DNA of 64,000 nucleotides from Poa pratensis (taxonomy: Eukaryota; Streptophyta; Magnoliopsida; Poales; Poaceae), in the NCBI GenBank assembly GCA_947311845.1, contig CAMZMU010000040.1, positions 69,731,560-69,795,559 on the forward strand, given 5' to 3'. The translations under genes were made by a program, and so were the position numbers. Each line of letters starts with the position of its first letter. Position 1 is the first letter of the stretch. The notes beneath the pieces are model-generated. The model had not been told where the DNA came from. It saw nothing but the letters and a program-made list of their open reading frames with translations, and searched no databases. Of the stretch, positions 35,244-46,989 are shown in pieces.

Positions 35244-37786
35244 AGAAAAGCGCTTATGGGAGACAACCCATTATTTTATTTCTGCAATTTTTCTTTTTTT
35301 TTGAGTCAAGGAGTTGTTTACTTCTGTAACAATTCCTTTGTATCTTTATTTTATCGCATTGTTGTGCCAAGTATTGCCTCTAATAGGAAGATGATGCTAG
35401 ATTTGGATTTCTGCGCAGGAACAGATTTCTGCTGTTCACCGTTTTAATTCTGTAAAATCACAGAAAAATTATTTAAATCTGCAAATTTTTGTGCGTGATC
35501 CTCAGATATGTACGCATCTTTCGTTAGTTTAAAGTTTTTCGATCTGAGCAACGTAAGTGCCTCGAAAAAATTCGTCTTTGCGGACTGTTCTGTTTAGACA
35601 GATTCTGTCTTTTATTTTTCGCATTCTCTCTTTTACTAGTGTTGAGTGGAATTCTTTTTTAGGGTGAAGAGCTTCACATAACATCAGTGGCAGTAGCTAA
35701 TGTTAAAAGTAACGGTCATGTTTGTGTCCTTATAGAACATGTGAGTTTTTGATTGTGCACTAACCCTCTAATGAGAATTACTTTGAGTTTGGTGTGGCGG
35801 AAGTTTTCAAGGGTCAAGAGAGAAGGATGATATAATGTGATCAAGAAGAGTGAAGAGCTTAAGCTTGGGGATGCTCCCATGGATCACCCCAGCATATTTC
35901 AAGAAGACTCAAGCGTCTAAGCTTGGGGATGCCCAAGGCATCCCCTTCTTCATCAGCAACTTATCAGGTCATCTCTAGTGAAACTATATTTTAATTCTTT
36001 CACATCATATGTGCTTTACTTGGAGCGTCTGTGTGCTTTTATTTTCAGTATTTTATTTTTCTTATGGTCAACTTGATTGGACCCAGCATTCTTGATTGGG
36101 AGAGAGACACGCTCCGCTTTTTCATATGAATACTCCTATTCTTCACTTATACTTGTTGAGTATTCTTATCTAGCTATTGCTATGCTTTTAGCTCCTGTTT
36201 TTCATGCATCTCTTATTCAGAGCTGTTAGTTCTTTTAAAGAAAGTACTCTCTTGCTTCACTTATAATTGTTTGGAGAGTTTATGTTGAAATAAATTGATT
36301 GGTGTTTGGTTGGAACAGAAAATGTTGCATGTGGTAGATGGTATAATGGAAAAAGCTTACATATTCTTGTAGATCATGTATTGGATAATTTGATACTTGT
36401 CAATTGTTTTGAGTTATCAAGTAGTTCATGTTTAAGCTTTTGTATCATGTAGTTAAAACCTATTAATGAAGAACTACCGTAAAGCTCGTTGAAATTTGGT
36501 TTGCATGATTGGTATCTCTAAGGTCTAGATATTTTCTAGTAAAAGGGTTTGGTTAACAAGGAAGACAGTGTAGAGTCTTATAATGCTTGCAATATGTTTT
36601 CATATAAGCTTGCTGTGTCGGTTGATATCCTGTGTTTGCTTCAAATAACCTTGCTAGCCTAAACTCTGTACTGAGAGGGAATGCTTCTCGTGCATCCAAA
36701 ACCTTGAGCCAAAATCCATGCCATCTGTGTCCACCATAACTACCTATATGTGGTATTTCCTTGCCATTCCAAGTAAATTTTTCATGTGCTACCTTTAAAC
36801 TATTCAAAAATTATTACTCCTATTTTGTGTCAATGTTTACCAAGCTCATGAGGACGGGGTGGATGTCTTTATGTCAACTGTCAAACAGACTTTACCACCG
36901 GACTAGCGGCATATACATCCGCTTATCCATTAATTTTGCAAAAAGAGCTGGCAAATGGGGTGCCCAGTCCCAATTAATTACAACTTTAACCGCTTAATTC
37001 TCTTCACATTTTTGCCCTGATTTATCAGTCAAGCAATGACAAACAGTGAAATATCTGCATGTGTAAACAAAAGAGAAAGAGGGATGATCTGCCTTGCTGG
37101 TAGAAATAACGTCCTTCATGGGAGCCGCTCTTAAAAGTCTGGTTGGCAGGGGTCATATTGTACTTTCCATTTTCTGATTCGTTGACAATTAACAAACACC
37201 TCTCAAAACTTATTTTTACTCTCTATATGATTTCAAAAACTTAAAAAGCTCTAGCACATGATTTAATCCCTGCTTCCCTCTGCGAAGGGCCTTTCTTTTA
37301 CTTTTATGTTGAGTCAGTTTTCCTACTTCTTTCTATCTTAGAAGCAAACACTAGTGTCAACTTTGGTGCAACAATTTTTATATGCTCGTATATTGCACTT
37401 ATTATATGCTTTGTGTTGACAAATATCCATGAGATATATATGTTGAAAGTTGAAAGCAATTGCTGAAGCTTAAATCTTCCTTTGTGTTGGTTAAATACCT
37501 TTTACTTAGAATCTATTGCTTTATGAGTTAACTCTTATGCAAAACTCTTTGATGCTTGTCTCGAAAGTACTATTCATGAAAAGTTTTTGCTTATATGATT
37601 CAGTTGTTTGCTCATTATCTACTTGCTAGCAAACTATAGACCATTGACCTGGATCACTTCATTCATAACATGTGCTTTACAATATTATTTGATCAAGATT
37701 ATGATTGTAGCATGTCACCTCAGAAATTATTTTGTTTTTATCGTTTTACCTACTCGAGGACGAGTAGAACTAAGCTTGGGGATGCT
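35244..37786 (+). other. internal non-coding region of the Athila-type element, ending in a polypurine tract
   Basis: AT-rich, without a convincing gene; the 36553-36807 (-) and 36761-36997 (+) frames match nothing known to me. 'taagcttggggatgc' occurs near 35863 and 35917 and again directly before the LTR (37771-37785), the last being the functional-looking polypurine tract. Absence of pol makes the element non-autonomous. Confidence 0.7.
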
Positions 37787-39015
37787 TGATACGTCTCAAA
37801 CGTATCTATAATTTCTGATGTTCCATGTTGATATTATACCAATTGTTACATGTTTTATATACACTTCATAGCATTTTTATGCATTTTCTGGGACTAACCT
37901 ATTAACAAGATGCCACAGTGCCAGTTCCTGTTTTCTGCTGTTTTTGTATTCCAGAAAAGCTAGTCTGGAAATATTCTCGGAATTGGACGAAACTTGGACA
38001 GAACCTCCTATTTTTCCAACACGAAGACGGAGTCCAGAGGAGAGACGGAGGAGGGCCACGTGGACCCACACCATGGGGCCGCGCGGGCCCCCCTGCCGCG
38101 CCGTGGGGTGGTGTGGGGCCCTCGTGGCTCGCAGCCGCCGCCCTTTCGCCTATTTATTCTTCCCGACGCGAAAACCCTAAACCCGAGCCATTATCCACGA
38201 AAAGTTCCAGAGACGCCGCCGCCGTCAACCCTAGCTCGGGAGGGTTCAGAAGCTCTTCCCGGCACCCTGCCGGAGAGGGGAATCATCACCGGAGGGCTCT
38301 ACATCACCATGCCTGCCTCCGGAGTGATGCGTGAGTAGTTCATCCTTGGACTACGGGTCCATGGCAGTAGCTAGATGGTTGTCTCTCCACTTTATGCTAT
38401 CATGTTTAGATCTTGTGAGCTGCCTATCATGATCAAGATCATCTTATTGTAATGCTACATGTTGTGTTTGCTGGGATCCGATGAATATTGAATACTATGT
38501 CAAGTTGATTATCAATCTATCTTATATGTTATTTATGATCTTGCATGCTTTCCGTTACTAGTAGATGCTTTGGCCAAGTAGATGCTTGTAACTCCAAGAG
38601 TGAGTATTTATGCTAGATAGTGGGTTCATGCCTCCGGTAATCTGGGAGAGTGACAATAACTTCTAAGATTGTGGATGTGCTGTTGCCACTAGGGATAAAA
38701 TAACCGATGCTTAGCTTAAGGGTACGCCGTTAGGTCTAATGCATTTGTTTACATTACGCACATTACTTAATGCAATTATCCGTTGCTTGCAACTTAATAC
38801 CAACGGGGAACTCGGTATGACAACCTGGCGGTGGATTATTAGTCATAGACGTGTTGGATAACGGTCTATGTATTTTGTCGTAATGCCCACATGAATATCA
38901 TAGTAATCATCATGTCATATATATGCATTGTCATGCGCTCAATATTTTGTCAATTGCCCAGCTGTAATTTGTTCACCCAGCATGTTAGTTATCTTTTATG
39001 GAGAGACACCACTAG
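37787..39015 (+). repeat. LTR copy 2 (3' LTR, truncated after 1229 bp)
   Basis: Starts directly after the polypurine tract and matches copy 1 closely up to 'gacaccactag', where copies 1 and 3 continue 'tgaactgtgg' but this one changes to 'ggttttgccc'. It differs from copy 1 mainly by single-base losses. Confidence 0.9.
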
Positions 39016-39721
39016 GGTTTTGCCCAAGAAGAATCGTATGCGATAACTCTTGCTAGAGAGCTGCACTTTCGCACACGGTTTACGCAACATTAACCATGTG
39101 CGATAGCTGCTGGGCCGTTAGGGCCCAGTAAGTGGAACCCTACCATATAAATAAAGACCTGCCGCGCTTGACCCTTACACACACTCCACTTGCACTCTCC
39201 CCTCTACAACCGCCTCCTCTCCTCTACAGTCGCACACGCCCTCCCGGACCCCATGGTGAGGCGCTGTCGCATTTGGCCTTCCCCGCCGGCCGATGACATC
39301 GCAGGATGCCTGTCCAAGGCCGCCGACCCTCCCATGGCGATGTCGCCGTCTTCTTGTCGACATACCGAAGGTTAGCGCTCGTTTAGCACGGCCGTCTCCA
39401 AGTTTTATATGCCGTATCTCACTAGAATGCCACATTTGTTTGTATATTGATCTCTTAGATGCTGGATCTGTTATAATATCTTGTTCATGCACTTGCAACG
39501 CCGGATTTGTTAGTTGTCGGATCTATTAGAATATCTTGTTAGTACTTAATTATTGGTGTGGTACTGTTAGATCTTTGTGCAGCTCGATTATGTTGAATCT
39601 TTATTTAATAGGCTGGTCCAGTTAGATCTTCTTTATTGGTTAATACTGTTAGATCTTGTTTATTCTAATATATATGATCTTGTCACCATAGAAATACCTA
39701 ACTAGAAGGGATTTGATAAAA
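39010..39721 (+). mobile_element. CACTA-like 5' end fragment between LTR copies 2 and 3
   Basis: Begins CACTAGGGTTTTGCCC, followed by repeated 'tatgcgata'/'gtgcgata'/'tcgcacac' words as in CACTA subterminal arrays, then a TATA-like 'tataaataaag' at about 39149 and an ATG-led frame from 39253 (MVRRCRIWPSPPADD). The other end and a 3-bp duplication are missing; it stops abruptly where LTR copy 3 starts. The first six bases also belong to the LTR, so the junction is ambiguous. Confidence 0.4.
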
Positions 39722-41320
39722 TGATACGTCTCAAACGTATCTATAATTTCTGATGTTCCATGTTGATATTATACTAATTGTTACATGTTTTATATACACT
39801 TCATAGCATTTTTATGCATTTTTCTGGGACTAACCTATTAACAAGATGCCACAGTGCCAGTTATTGTTTTCTGCTGTTTTTATATTCCAGAAAAGCTAGT
39901 CTGGAAATATTCTCGGAATTGGACGAAACTTGGACAGAACCTCCTATTTTTTTCAACACGAAGACGGAGTCCAGAGGAGAGACGGAGGAGGGCCACGTGG
40001 CACCCACACCATGGGGCCGCGCGGCCCCCCTGCCGCGCCGTGGGGTGCTGTGGGGCCCTCGTGGCTCCGCAGCCGCCGCCCTTTCGCCTATTTATTCTTC
40101 CCGACGCGAAAACCCTAAATACCCGAGCCATTATCCACGAAAAGTTTCAGAGACGCCGCCGCCGTCAACCCTAGCTCGGGAGGGTTCATAAGCTCTTCCC
40201 GGCACCCTGCCGGAGAGGGGAATCATCACCGGAGGGCTCTAAATCACCATGCATGCCTGCCTGCCTCCGGAGTGATGCGTGAGTAGTTCATCCTTGGACT
40301 ACGGGTCCATGGCAGTAGCTAGATGGTTGTCTCTCCACTTTATGCTATCATGTTTAGATCTTGTGAGCTGCCTATCATGATCAAGATCATCTTATTGTAA
40401 TGCTACATGTTGTGTTTGCTGGGATCCGATGAATATTGAATATTATGTCAAGTTGATTATCAATCTATCTTATATGTTATTTATGATCTTGCATGCTTTC
40501 CGTTACTAGTAGATGCTTTGGCCAAGTAGATGCTTGTAACTCCAAGAGTGAGTATTTATGCTAGATAGTGGGTTCATGCCTCCGGTAATCTGGGAGAGTG
40601 ACAATAACTTCTAAGATTGTGGATGTGCTGTTGCCACTAGGGATAAAATAACCGATGCTTAGCTTAAGGGTACGCCGTTAGGTCTAATGCATTTGTGTAC
40701 ATTACGCACATTACTTAATGCAATTATTCGTTGCTTGCAACTTAATACCAACGGGGAACTCGGATGACAACCTGGCGGTGGATTATTAGTCATAGACGCT
40801 GTTGGATAACGGTCTATATATTTTGTCGTAATGCCCATATGAATATCATAGTAATCATCATGTCATATATATGCATTGTCATGCGCTCAATATTTTGTCA
40901 ATTGCCCAGCTGTAATTTGTTCACCCAGCATGTTAGTTATCTTTTATGGAGAGACACCACTAGTGAACTGTGGACCCCGGTCCATTCTTTTACACTGATA
41001 ATACAACCAACTGCAAACACTGTTCCTTTTCATTCTCTGCAATTTACTACTGTTTTCCACACCAGACGTTTAATCCTTTGTTTTCAGCAAGCCGGTGAGA
41101 TTGACAACCTCACTGTTTCGTTGGGGCAAAGTAGTTTGATTGTGTTGTGTGCAGATTCCACGTTGGTGATCGTAAACGGCGCCACCAACAACCTTCAGAA
41201 GTGATTTCTTGCTCCTACTGGTTCGATTAAACCTTGGTTTCATACTGAGGGAAACTGCTGCTACACTGCTTCATACCTTCCTCTTGGGGTCTCCCAGCGA
41301 ACGTGTGATCCACGCAATCA
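39722..41320 (+). repeat. LTR copy 3 (complete, 1599 bp)
   Basis: Runs from TGATACG to AATCA and is followed by GGGTC, the partner of the duplication left of copy 1. It differs from copies 1 and 2 at more than ten shared positions, including an extra 'gcatgcct' near 40245 and 'gttattg' in place of 'gttcctg' near 39860. It is preceded by 'gataaaa', not a polypurine tract. Confidence 0.9.
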
Positions 41321-41799
41321 GGGTCCCCTCCGGCAGTAGCGTTTTTGAGAGTGGTGCCTTTGCGCGGATTTTCCCGGCGACGCTGGTTGTCCCTTCCTCT
41401 GTGTTCTTGGTGTTGGTCTTGCCTTGGGCAACTTCAGTTCGTCCCTCCAGAAACAGGCGTCTTTCTTTGTTCGGATCGTGCCCCTGAGCGGCTCTCAACC
41501 CCAAGCCTCCTGGTGTCAAGGCGCAGTTCGCACAATGGAGGGCTTCAGTAGGGGTAGGGGCCTTTGCTTACTTGCTCCTGGTGCTGGGTGCTGCTGTCCG
41601 GACCTGATGTTCTTGTGGCTTGTTTAGCTTGCTATAGCTATGATTTGTATTCCTTCTGTTTGTTTCTGTTTTTGCTGTTTTTAGCACCCTTGTAACCTTT
41701 GTCGTTTGTGGCTTCGTTAATTCAAAGCTGGGCTCTTCCGAGCCTCCCTTCTTAAAACATCTTACATTTAGTAACGGAGGGAGTATGTATTAATTTTGT

Positions 41800-41895
41800 C
41801 CCACAAAAAGATTCATAATAAGTGTTGGCTACTGCCTTATTTTGAACTAATCTCAGTTCAAAACTACGAAACTTATTTTGGATCGGAGGGCGTAG
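41800..41895. mobile_element. Stowaway-type MITE relic
   Basis: 'aataagtgttggctactgcc' to 'gaaacttattttggatcgga' followed by 'gggcgtagta' resembles the common 'cttattttgggacggagggagta' Stowaway family with decayed ends. Only the right end is fairly clear. Confidence 0.4.
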
Positions 41896-42112
41896 TATTC
41901 ATCATGTTGGCTACGGCTGTGTGAAATAGGTTATCACTCGTTTAGATTCCATCCTAGGATTGACACGATGCATAGTGTCTGTTTGCATTTCTGCATTGCG
42001 AGGCTTTCTGTAATATCTTCTCGTGTGTATAGAACATTCTCTGCGCTACTGCATGCTTTCTGTAAAATCTTCCCGTGTGTATAGAATATATGCAAGTATG
42101 CATTGTTTGCTA

Positions 42113-42236
42113 CTCCCTCCGTTCATAAAAGGATGTCTCAACCTAGATTAAATTTGTATTTATTTAGACATGATTTAGTGTGTAGATACGTGCAAATTTG
42201 AGCTAGATTGAGACATCCTTTTGTGAACAGAGGGAG
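42113..42236. mobile_element. complete Stowaway (Tc1/Mariner) MITE, 124 bp
   Basis: TA|CTCCCTCCGTTCATAAAAG at the left and CTTTTGTGAACAGAGGGAG|TA at the right form inverted repeats that extend through 'gatgtctcaa'/'ttgagacatc'. The TA duplications are at 42111-42112 and 42237-42238. It has no coding capacity. Confidence 0.9.
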
Positions 42237-42511
42237 TAAATGTTTGTTATGTCATTGTCGTGTGTGCGTCCATCTCATGCTCTCAGGAAGAAATAAAGAG
42301 CTAGGCAGATTGTGGAGATGACCGGGATCGGTTGGAACCGACAAAAAAAATCCTCAACTTCATGGACTACAACTGCATGGTTTTTGTTCGAAGAAATGAA
42401 CCAAGGCAGTCTCCCCGGCCGATGATCTAAAAGATTCATGATTGTCAAATGAAGAAAGAAAATTGTCATGGCCCGGGTACATGTACATCCTATTGAAATG
42501 AAATCCTCTAA

Positions 42512-42713
42512 GGATCCACGGCCTCTCCATCACCGCGCCTTACCTTGCAGGGGTTTGGAGCTCTGGATGCGGCTGGCTCAGAGACTTTGGACATCCCAAG
42601 CTAGGCCTTGCTAAATGGGGAGAGGGGCTTATGAAAGAATAATAATTGGTGTACATTTGAATGGGATGGCCATGGGTGGCGTGGGAAGGACATGATGCCA
42701 ACGGGGCTGGGGC
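42512..42713 (-). pseudogene. relic copy of the NTF2 5' leader/promoter
   Basis: This segment aligns with 18740-18957 in the same orientation: 'gtttggagctctggatgcgg' and 'aatggggagagggg' then 'ataataatt' are shared, with scattered changes. The NTF2 start codon (CAT on the + strand at 18742-18744) corresponds to CAC here, so the start is lost, and no coding exon follows. I infer an old partial duplication; alternatively both derive from a repeat that overlaps the NTF2 promoter. Confidence 0.75.
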
Positions 42714-42732
42714 CGCCGAGAACCAGATATCC

Positions 42733-43848
42733 TGCTAGAAATATGACCTACAGTAATTTGTTATTATTGAATTTTCTTTATGCTCATGATTAATTTTATA
42801 TTCTATGATAATTGTAATATATGAATAGAGTCATGAATTAAAGATGATCTTATTTTTCTGATCATGAACATATAATAAAGTATTACAGTGATGTCATAAT
42901 TCATGAGGCCATACTGTTAATGTAACATAGTGCTGGATAAAATGTTGATATATGTGAGATGTGTCGTCATATAAAGTTGTCATGTTTACTAAACATTGTT
43001 TGACCACGAGAGTATCATAATTTGGATATCGTATGTGTATTTAGGGGATGCCAAACTATTTAGGGGATGTGAAACATCATCCATAACTGGGTGATTATGG
43101 TTTTTTTTTTGGTACACCAAAAAATATGTTGTGTGGCATTAGATACATCAATATTGGGATTTACTTCTTTGATGATGGAGATATACACACTGGCTCACTC
43201 GGTAATTATGATGTCTTTCATCATCTGCGCAATGTGACTATGTGTTAGTCCCGAAAACATTGGAGATTTAGAATACAAGTAAAATGTTCCACGCCATAAT
43301 AGAATGACAACTAGGTATAGTGACCAAACCATTGATTATGGAATGCCGATAAAATCTCACCTCAGGTTGTGTAAAATATCACGACGTAAATAGATATGTA
43401 AAGGAATGTTTAGTACATGTCCACATTGTTTCAAACTGAAGGGTCACACGCTTAAAAGATTAGCGACATATAGGAAAGCAATTAGTTATGATATTGATAA
43501 TGAGAGTGAAGGGTTCCGAAAGTGTCCTAGATGATCTATGAAAGTTCTGAGATGTCATCGATGATCCGAAAGTGCCTGGAATGGTGCCAGGCTATAAATG
43601 GAAGGTGCCAGAGGATTCTATAATGTTGTGGAAGGTTCAATAAGGTATTGAAAGTTATGGAACATACGGAAGGTTCAGAACTGTGTGAGGGCTTGCCGCA
43701 TGGGTCTTTCATTGAGGTCAAGGCGACATAGGCTTACATTGGTGGACAAGCCACCTAGGCATGCTAACCCTCTCTCCTTGTTGGAGTATGACTCCTACTT
43801 GGAAGGGGAGTGGGAATTCAGGATGACAGTAGCAGTGGCATCTAGTGA
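42733..43848 (+). mobile_element. degenerate Copia (Angela-like) LTR relic
   Basis: Starts TGCTAGAAATATGACCTACA, a diverged form of the Angela/BARE LTR start, and further on has 'gggttccgaaagtg' and 'tggagtatgactcctacttg', which fit the same LTR type. No PBS or coding region follows. The left edge adjoins the NTF2 relic. Confidence 0.4.
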
Positions 43849-44600
43849 TACATCAAAATGTATCCATGAAAATTGTTGCTTCTAACGTTATATTTCATAA
43901 TATTTGCATCATAGATTTGATTCCACCATCTATACTAATGATTTTGGAGATTTTTCAACAAGTTCCTCTTCATTTGGTTTTAACTCTACACGACAGGAAA
44001 CCCCTGTTTTTGCATATTTGCGAATTTCAAGAATCTTGTCGGAATCAAGAGGAGTTGGAGTCTCTTACCACACAAGTTTTAATCAAGATGAGGACTTTTC
44101 CCAAAGAGGACAGCCAAAAGGCCAAGGGGAGATCAAGAAGCCCTCCATGGCGTTGGCCACATAGCCTTGGGATGCCATAGGAAGATTTTGGAGCCTCGGA
44201 GCTCTGACGTCGTCCATTTTTTTGTGTTACTCTTCATTACGATTTAAACCTATCTATATGTATGCTCAATTTTGTGAATTTGCTGGGAGGTACCTACCAT
44301 CACAGAAAATATCCAAACAGAGACAGAAACTTCGCCATCGTAAAAAATTGGAGGGGGAAAGGCCAACGGTGCCACCCCGGTTGCTCCATCGACTCCTCCA
44401 ACATCACTCTCGTCGTCTCCATGAAGAAGAGGGAGTAGTCCACCCTTGGACTATGAGTTTGTGAAAGTAGCTTGACTCATCTCTCTTTGTGATGATTGTT
44501 TTATAACTGTATGATCTGCCCTGCATGATTATGGTGATCGATGGAATTCCTATGGTGCCGAGAGGTATAACCTAGCTGCGAGAACCGGCATCGACTACAG
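43849..44600 (+). mobile_element. degenerate gypsy LTR relic
   Basis: 'tgatacatcaaaatgtatcc' at 43849 resembles a decayed TGATACGTC...CGTATC LTR start, and 'tagtccacccttggactatg' at about 44437 matches the LTR phrase 'tagttcatccttggactacg' seen in the three LTR copies. The frames at 43845-44464 are not convincing genes. Confidence 0.35.
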
Positions 44601-45536
44601 TCATCTTCCTCTTCGTCGACGGCAATCATCGGTACACCGCCATCATCTGCACCTTGATGTTGAACTTGGGGGTTGTTCTTGTTTTGTGTAGCTTGTTCTC
44701 AAACATATTCATGATTGTTGGGTGTTCAGAAAAAAAGGTAGGGCCCTATTTGTTGTTCGTGGGCTAGGATCGTTTTAGTTGGCTGCTCGGACTAGTATTC
44801 AAGTGTTGACTCTGGGGGTATGAAATATGTTCTCACTTCGTCTGTATAGATGTGAATATCTCTTCCAGGAGTAGTTATGCCTTTAGAAATGCTTCCTATG
44901 ATGTTGTCAGTTTTATGTTCAAGAATATCTGGTTGAGCTTGTTTCGGAATATTGATCTTCAGTTAACGCTTGAGCATCCACTTGAGCTTCATCTTACATA
45001 TCACTTGGTACTTTAACACCATTGGGTAGATCTTCTTAGATAGGGAGGTGATTTTGCCCTTATGTGGAGGAAGATGGTTCCACTTTCATGGAACTTATTC
45101 CTTGTTCTTGAGATTCTTCAAGAGACGGATATGTACAATGCTCATTGTGCTTATAGATCGAAAAGGTAGCTCATCAGATACAATATTTAGATCAATCTTC
45201 TTTCCTTGGTAGCCATTATCCTCCTCAAATCCACATTACAAGATTCTTCGATGCATCCAGTGAATTTGTTGTTGCCTCTATAAGCGTAGGAGTTTGTGGC
45301 ATATCCAAAAAAATATGTCGGCTAAAATTTACGTAATCGTTTTTTTCGTGAATAATGAAATACTTACCTGAGAATTAGTAAATGTGGATTGAGAATGTAT
45401 AAATGTGCGTTCGTCTTTCAATTTGTTTTCATTCCGTACTATATGTTTATACTAATTTTATTGGCATATTATAAGTATAAATATTTGTTAATGTCCTAAG
45501 TTGTTGATCAACGAAAATTAAGGGGCCTTATATTTT
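44601..45536. other. unassigned repeat-like DNA
   Basis: No open frame of note and no recognised ends. It is AT-rich toward 45350-45530. It may be relic retroelement sequence on the minus strand. Confidence 0.35.
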
Positions 45537-46957
45537 ATGACGGAGGGTGTACGTCAACAGTGGCGTGTGGGTAATGGAGAGAATATTAAGATTTGGAGAG
45601 ATAGCTGGTTACCAAGGTTTGCTTACGGTAAAACCCTTACCCCTAAAGGAAATCGTCGGCTCCGTCGGGTTTCTGAATTGCTAGATGCGCAGGGGGGATG
45701 GAAAGCACAGCTGGTCCATGATACTTTTCTTCCTGTGGATGCAGACGCTATTTTAAAGATCAAACCGTCAAAATATGGTCGGGATGATATTCTGTCTTGG
45801 CAGCCTGAGAAATCGGGTGTATTTTCAGTTCGGTCCGCTTACAAACTGGCGTTCAGTGAGTTACCTGAGCAATGTGAGTATGGTGCCTCGAGCTCCTGTC
45901 CACAAGGTGAGGACCCATGCTGGAAGAAAATTTGGAGCTCATCGGTGCCACCAAAGGTGAAAACTTTTGCTGGAAAGCTGCGTCTTGTGCTCTCGCTACT
46001 GAGGAAAATAAGAAAACAAGGAAAATGGAAGTTACAGGCGTGTGTAAAATATGTCACCTGGAATCTGAAGATATAGCACATGCACTTGTTCGTTGTCCCC
46101 ATGCACATCAATTGTGGGAAAAGATGCGTGACTGTTGGCTGATCCCATCGGAGTCTGACTGTCGCATTATGGCACCGAGATGGTTCAGAGCCTTACTGAT
46201 GAAAATTCCAAACCAGATGTTGGACAACACGTTGCTTGTGGCATGGAGGATTTGGTACGCTAGAAATGAAATTACTCATGATAAACCTCTGCCATCCGTC
46301 GAGGGGTTGAAAAGATTTCTATGCAGCTATATCAGAACTCTCCGAGATATCAAGAGTGTTCCTGTAGAAATGGTACCGAAAGGCAAAGGTCCGCTGTTAT
46401 GTACGGGTGAGCTACCAGCGCATGCTTCAGTGAAAGAAAGGCCTCCGGATAAACCTTGGCTGCGGCCACCGTCTGGCTGGGTGAAGCTGTCGATTGACGG
46501 TTCCTTCCGCAAGGAGGATGGCACAGCTGGTATTGGCATGGTCCTTCGGGATGAGTTCGGCGCTGTTATCTTCTCGACGTGCAGATTCTTACCGTCATGT
46601 GAAGAAGCGCTTGAAGCAGAGTTGTTTTCCTGTTCGGAAGGTCTGGAGCTGGCTTTACAACACAGTTCACTACCAATTATCATCGATTCGGACTGCTTGC
46701 AGCTGGTGTCGGCGATTCAAGATTCTTCACAAGACCGTTCACCCTATTTACATATTATTGATGAGATTAAGAGATTAGCTTTCGCTGGTAGAGTTTGTAA
46801 TTTTGTAAAAGTAGATCGAGGGCAGGTTAGGGTCAGTCACTGTCTTGCCAATTGGGCAAGGACAGAACTTAGAACTTTGGTTATGTTTGGTTCAGGTCCT
46901 GAAATCTTTAATCGGGAGCTTGAATTGGAACAACTTGTAAGCCCTAATGCTCAATAA
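45537..46957 (+). pseudogene. 5'-truncated LINE: zinc-binding RT tail plus RNase H
   Basis: The first frame (45537-45985) has WRVGNGENIKIWRDSWLP and the zf-RVT region (GVFSVRSAYKLAF, VPPKVKTFA). After a likely one-base loss near 45970 the second frame continues WKAASCALATEE and CKICHLESEDIAHALVRCPH. Residues further on form an RNase H-like domain (VKLSIDGSFRKEDG, then ALEAELFSCSEGLELA, IIIDSDCLQLVSA). It ends at a TAA at 46955-46957, with an A-rich run just after (from 46975). Endonuclease and the RT core are missing, the usual 5' truncation of LINE copies. It cannot make a working enzyme. Confidence 0.9.
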
Positions 46958-46989
46958 AGATCTGGTTTTACCCGAAAAAAAACAGTTTG

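Larger units (their letters stand above)
32704..41320 (+). mobile_element. Athila-type Ty3/gypsy LTR element (Sabrina/BAGY-2-like), rearranged, three LTR copies
   Basis: LTRs start TGATACGTCTCAAACGTATC and end CACGCAATCA. The block is flanked by the 5-bp duplication GGGTC (32699-32703 and 41321-41325). Order: LTR (32704-34290), PBS, damaged gag, long non-coding internal region without pol, partial LTR (37787-39015), a CACTA-like piece (39010-39721), and a complete LTR (39722-41320). The family name is from memory of the LTR start; the tRNA-Asp-type PBS fits the Athila lineage. Lacking pol, it could move only in trans. Confidence 0.9.
31826..41753 (+). mobile_element. non-autonomous non-LTR retroelement, itself split by an LTR element
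   Basis: The 5' part (31826-32703) is GC-rich with 'gaaaccctaaccc' and 'gtgaaaacccaaggtcc' leader words; the 3' part (41326-41753) is T-rich, passes 'cttgtaacctttgtcg' and ends 'gagcctcccttctt'. It has no reverse transcriptase. Variable-length target duplications of 16 bp, 'aaagcatcttacattt' and 'aaaacatcttacattt', flank it, as expected of LINE-mediated integration. Without the nested LTR element it is about 1.3 kb. The frames at 31824-32698 are probably non-coding. It could be a SINE-like or deleted LINE family. Confidence 0.6.
31680..41783. mobile_element. Stowaway (Tc1/Mariner) MITE split by a 10-kb nested insertion
   Basis: Left arm 31680-31825 starts TA|CTCCCTCCGTTCCCAAA; right arm 41754-41783 ends GTAACGGAGGGAG|TA. 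Joined, they make a MITE of about 160 bp with matching inverted ends ('aagatgtttta' against 'aaaacatctta') and TA target duplication. The MITE is cut by a non-LTR element whose 16-bp target duplication (31810-31825 and 41754-41769, one mismatch) lies inside it. Confidence 0.85.

Noticed and set aside
39722..41320. LTR copy 3 as an independent solo LTR
   Set aside because: Its flanks (taaaa on the left, gggtc on the right) do not form a duplication, whereas the right flank pairs with the left flank of LTR copy 1.
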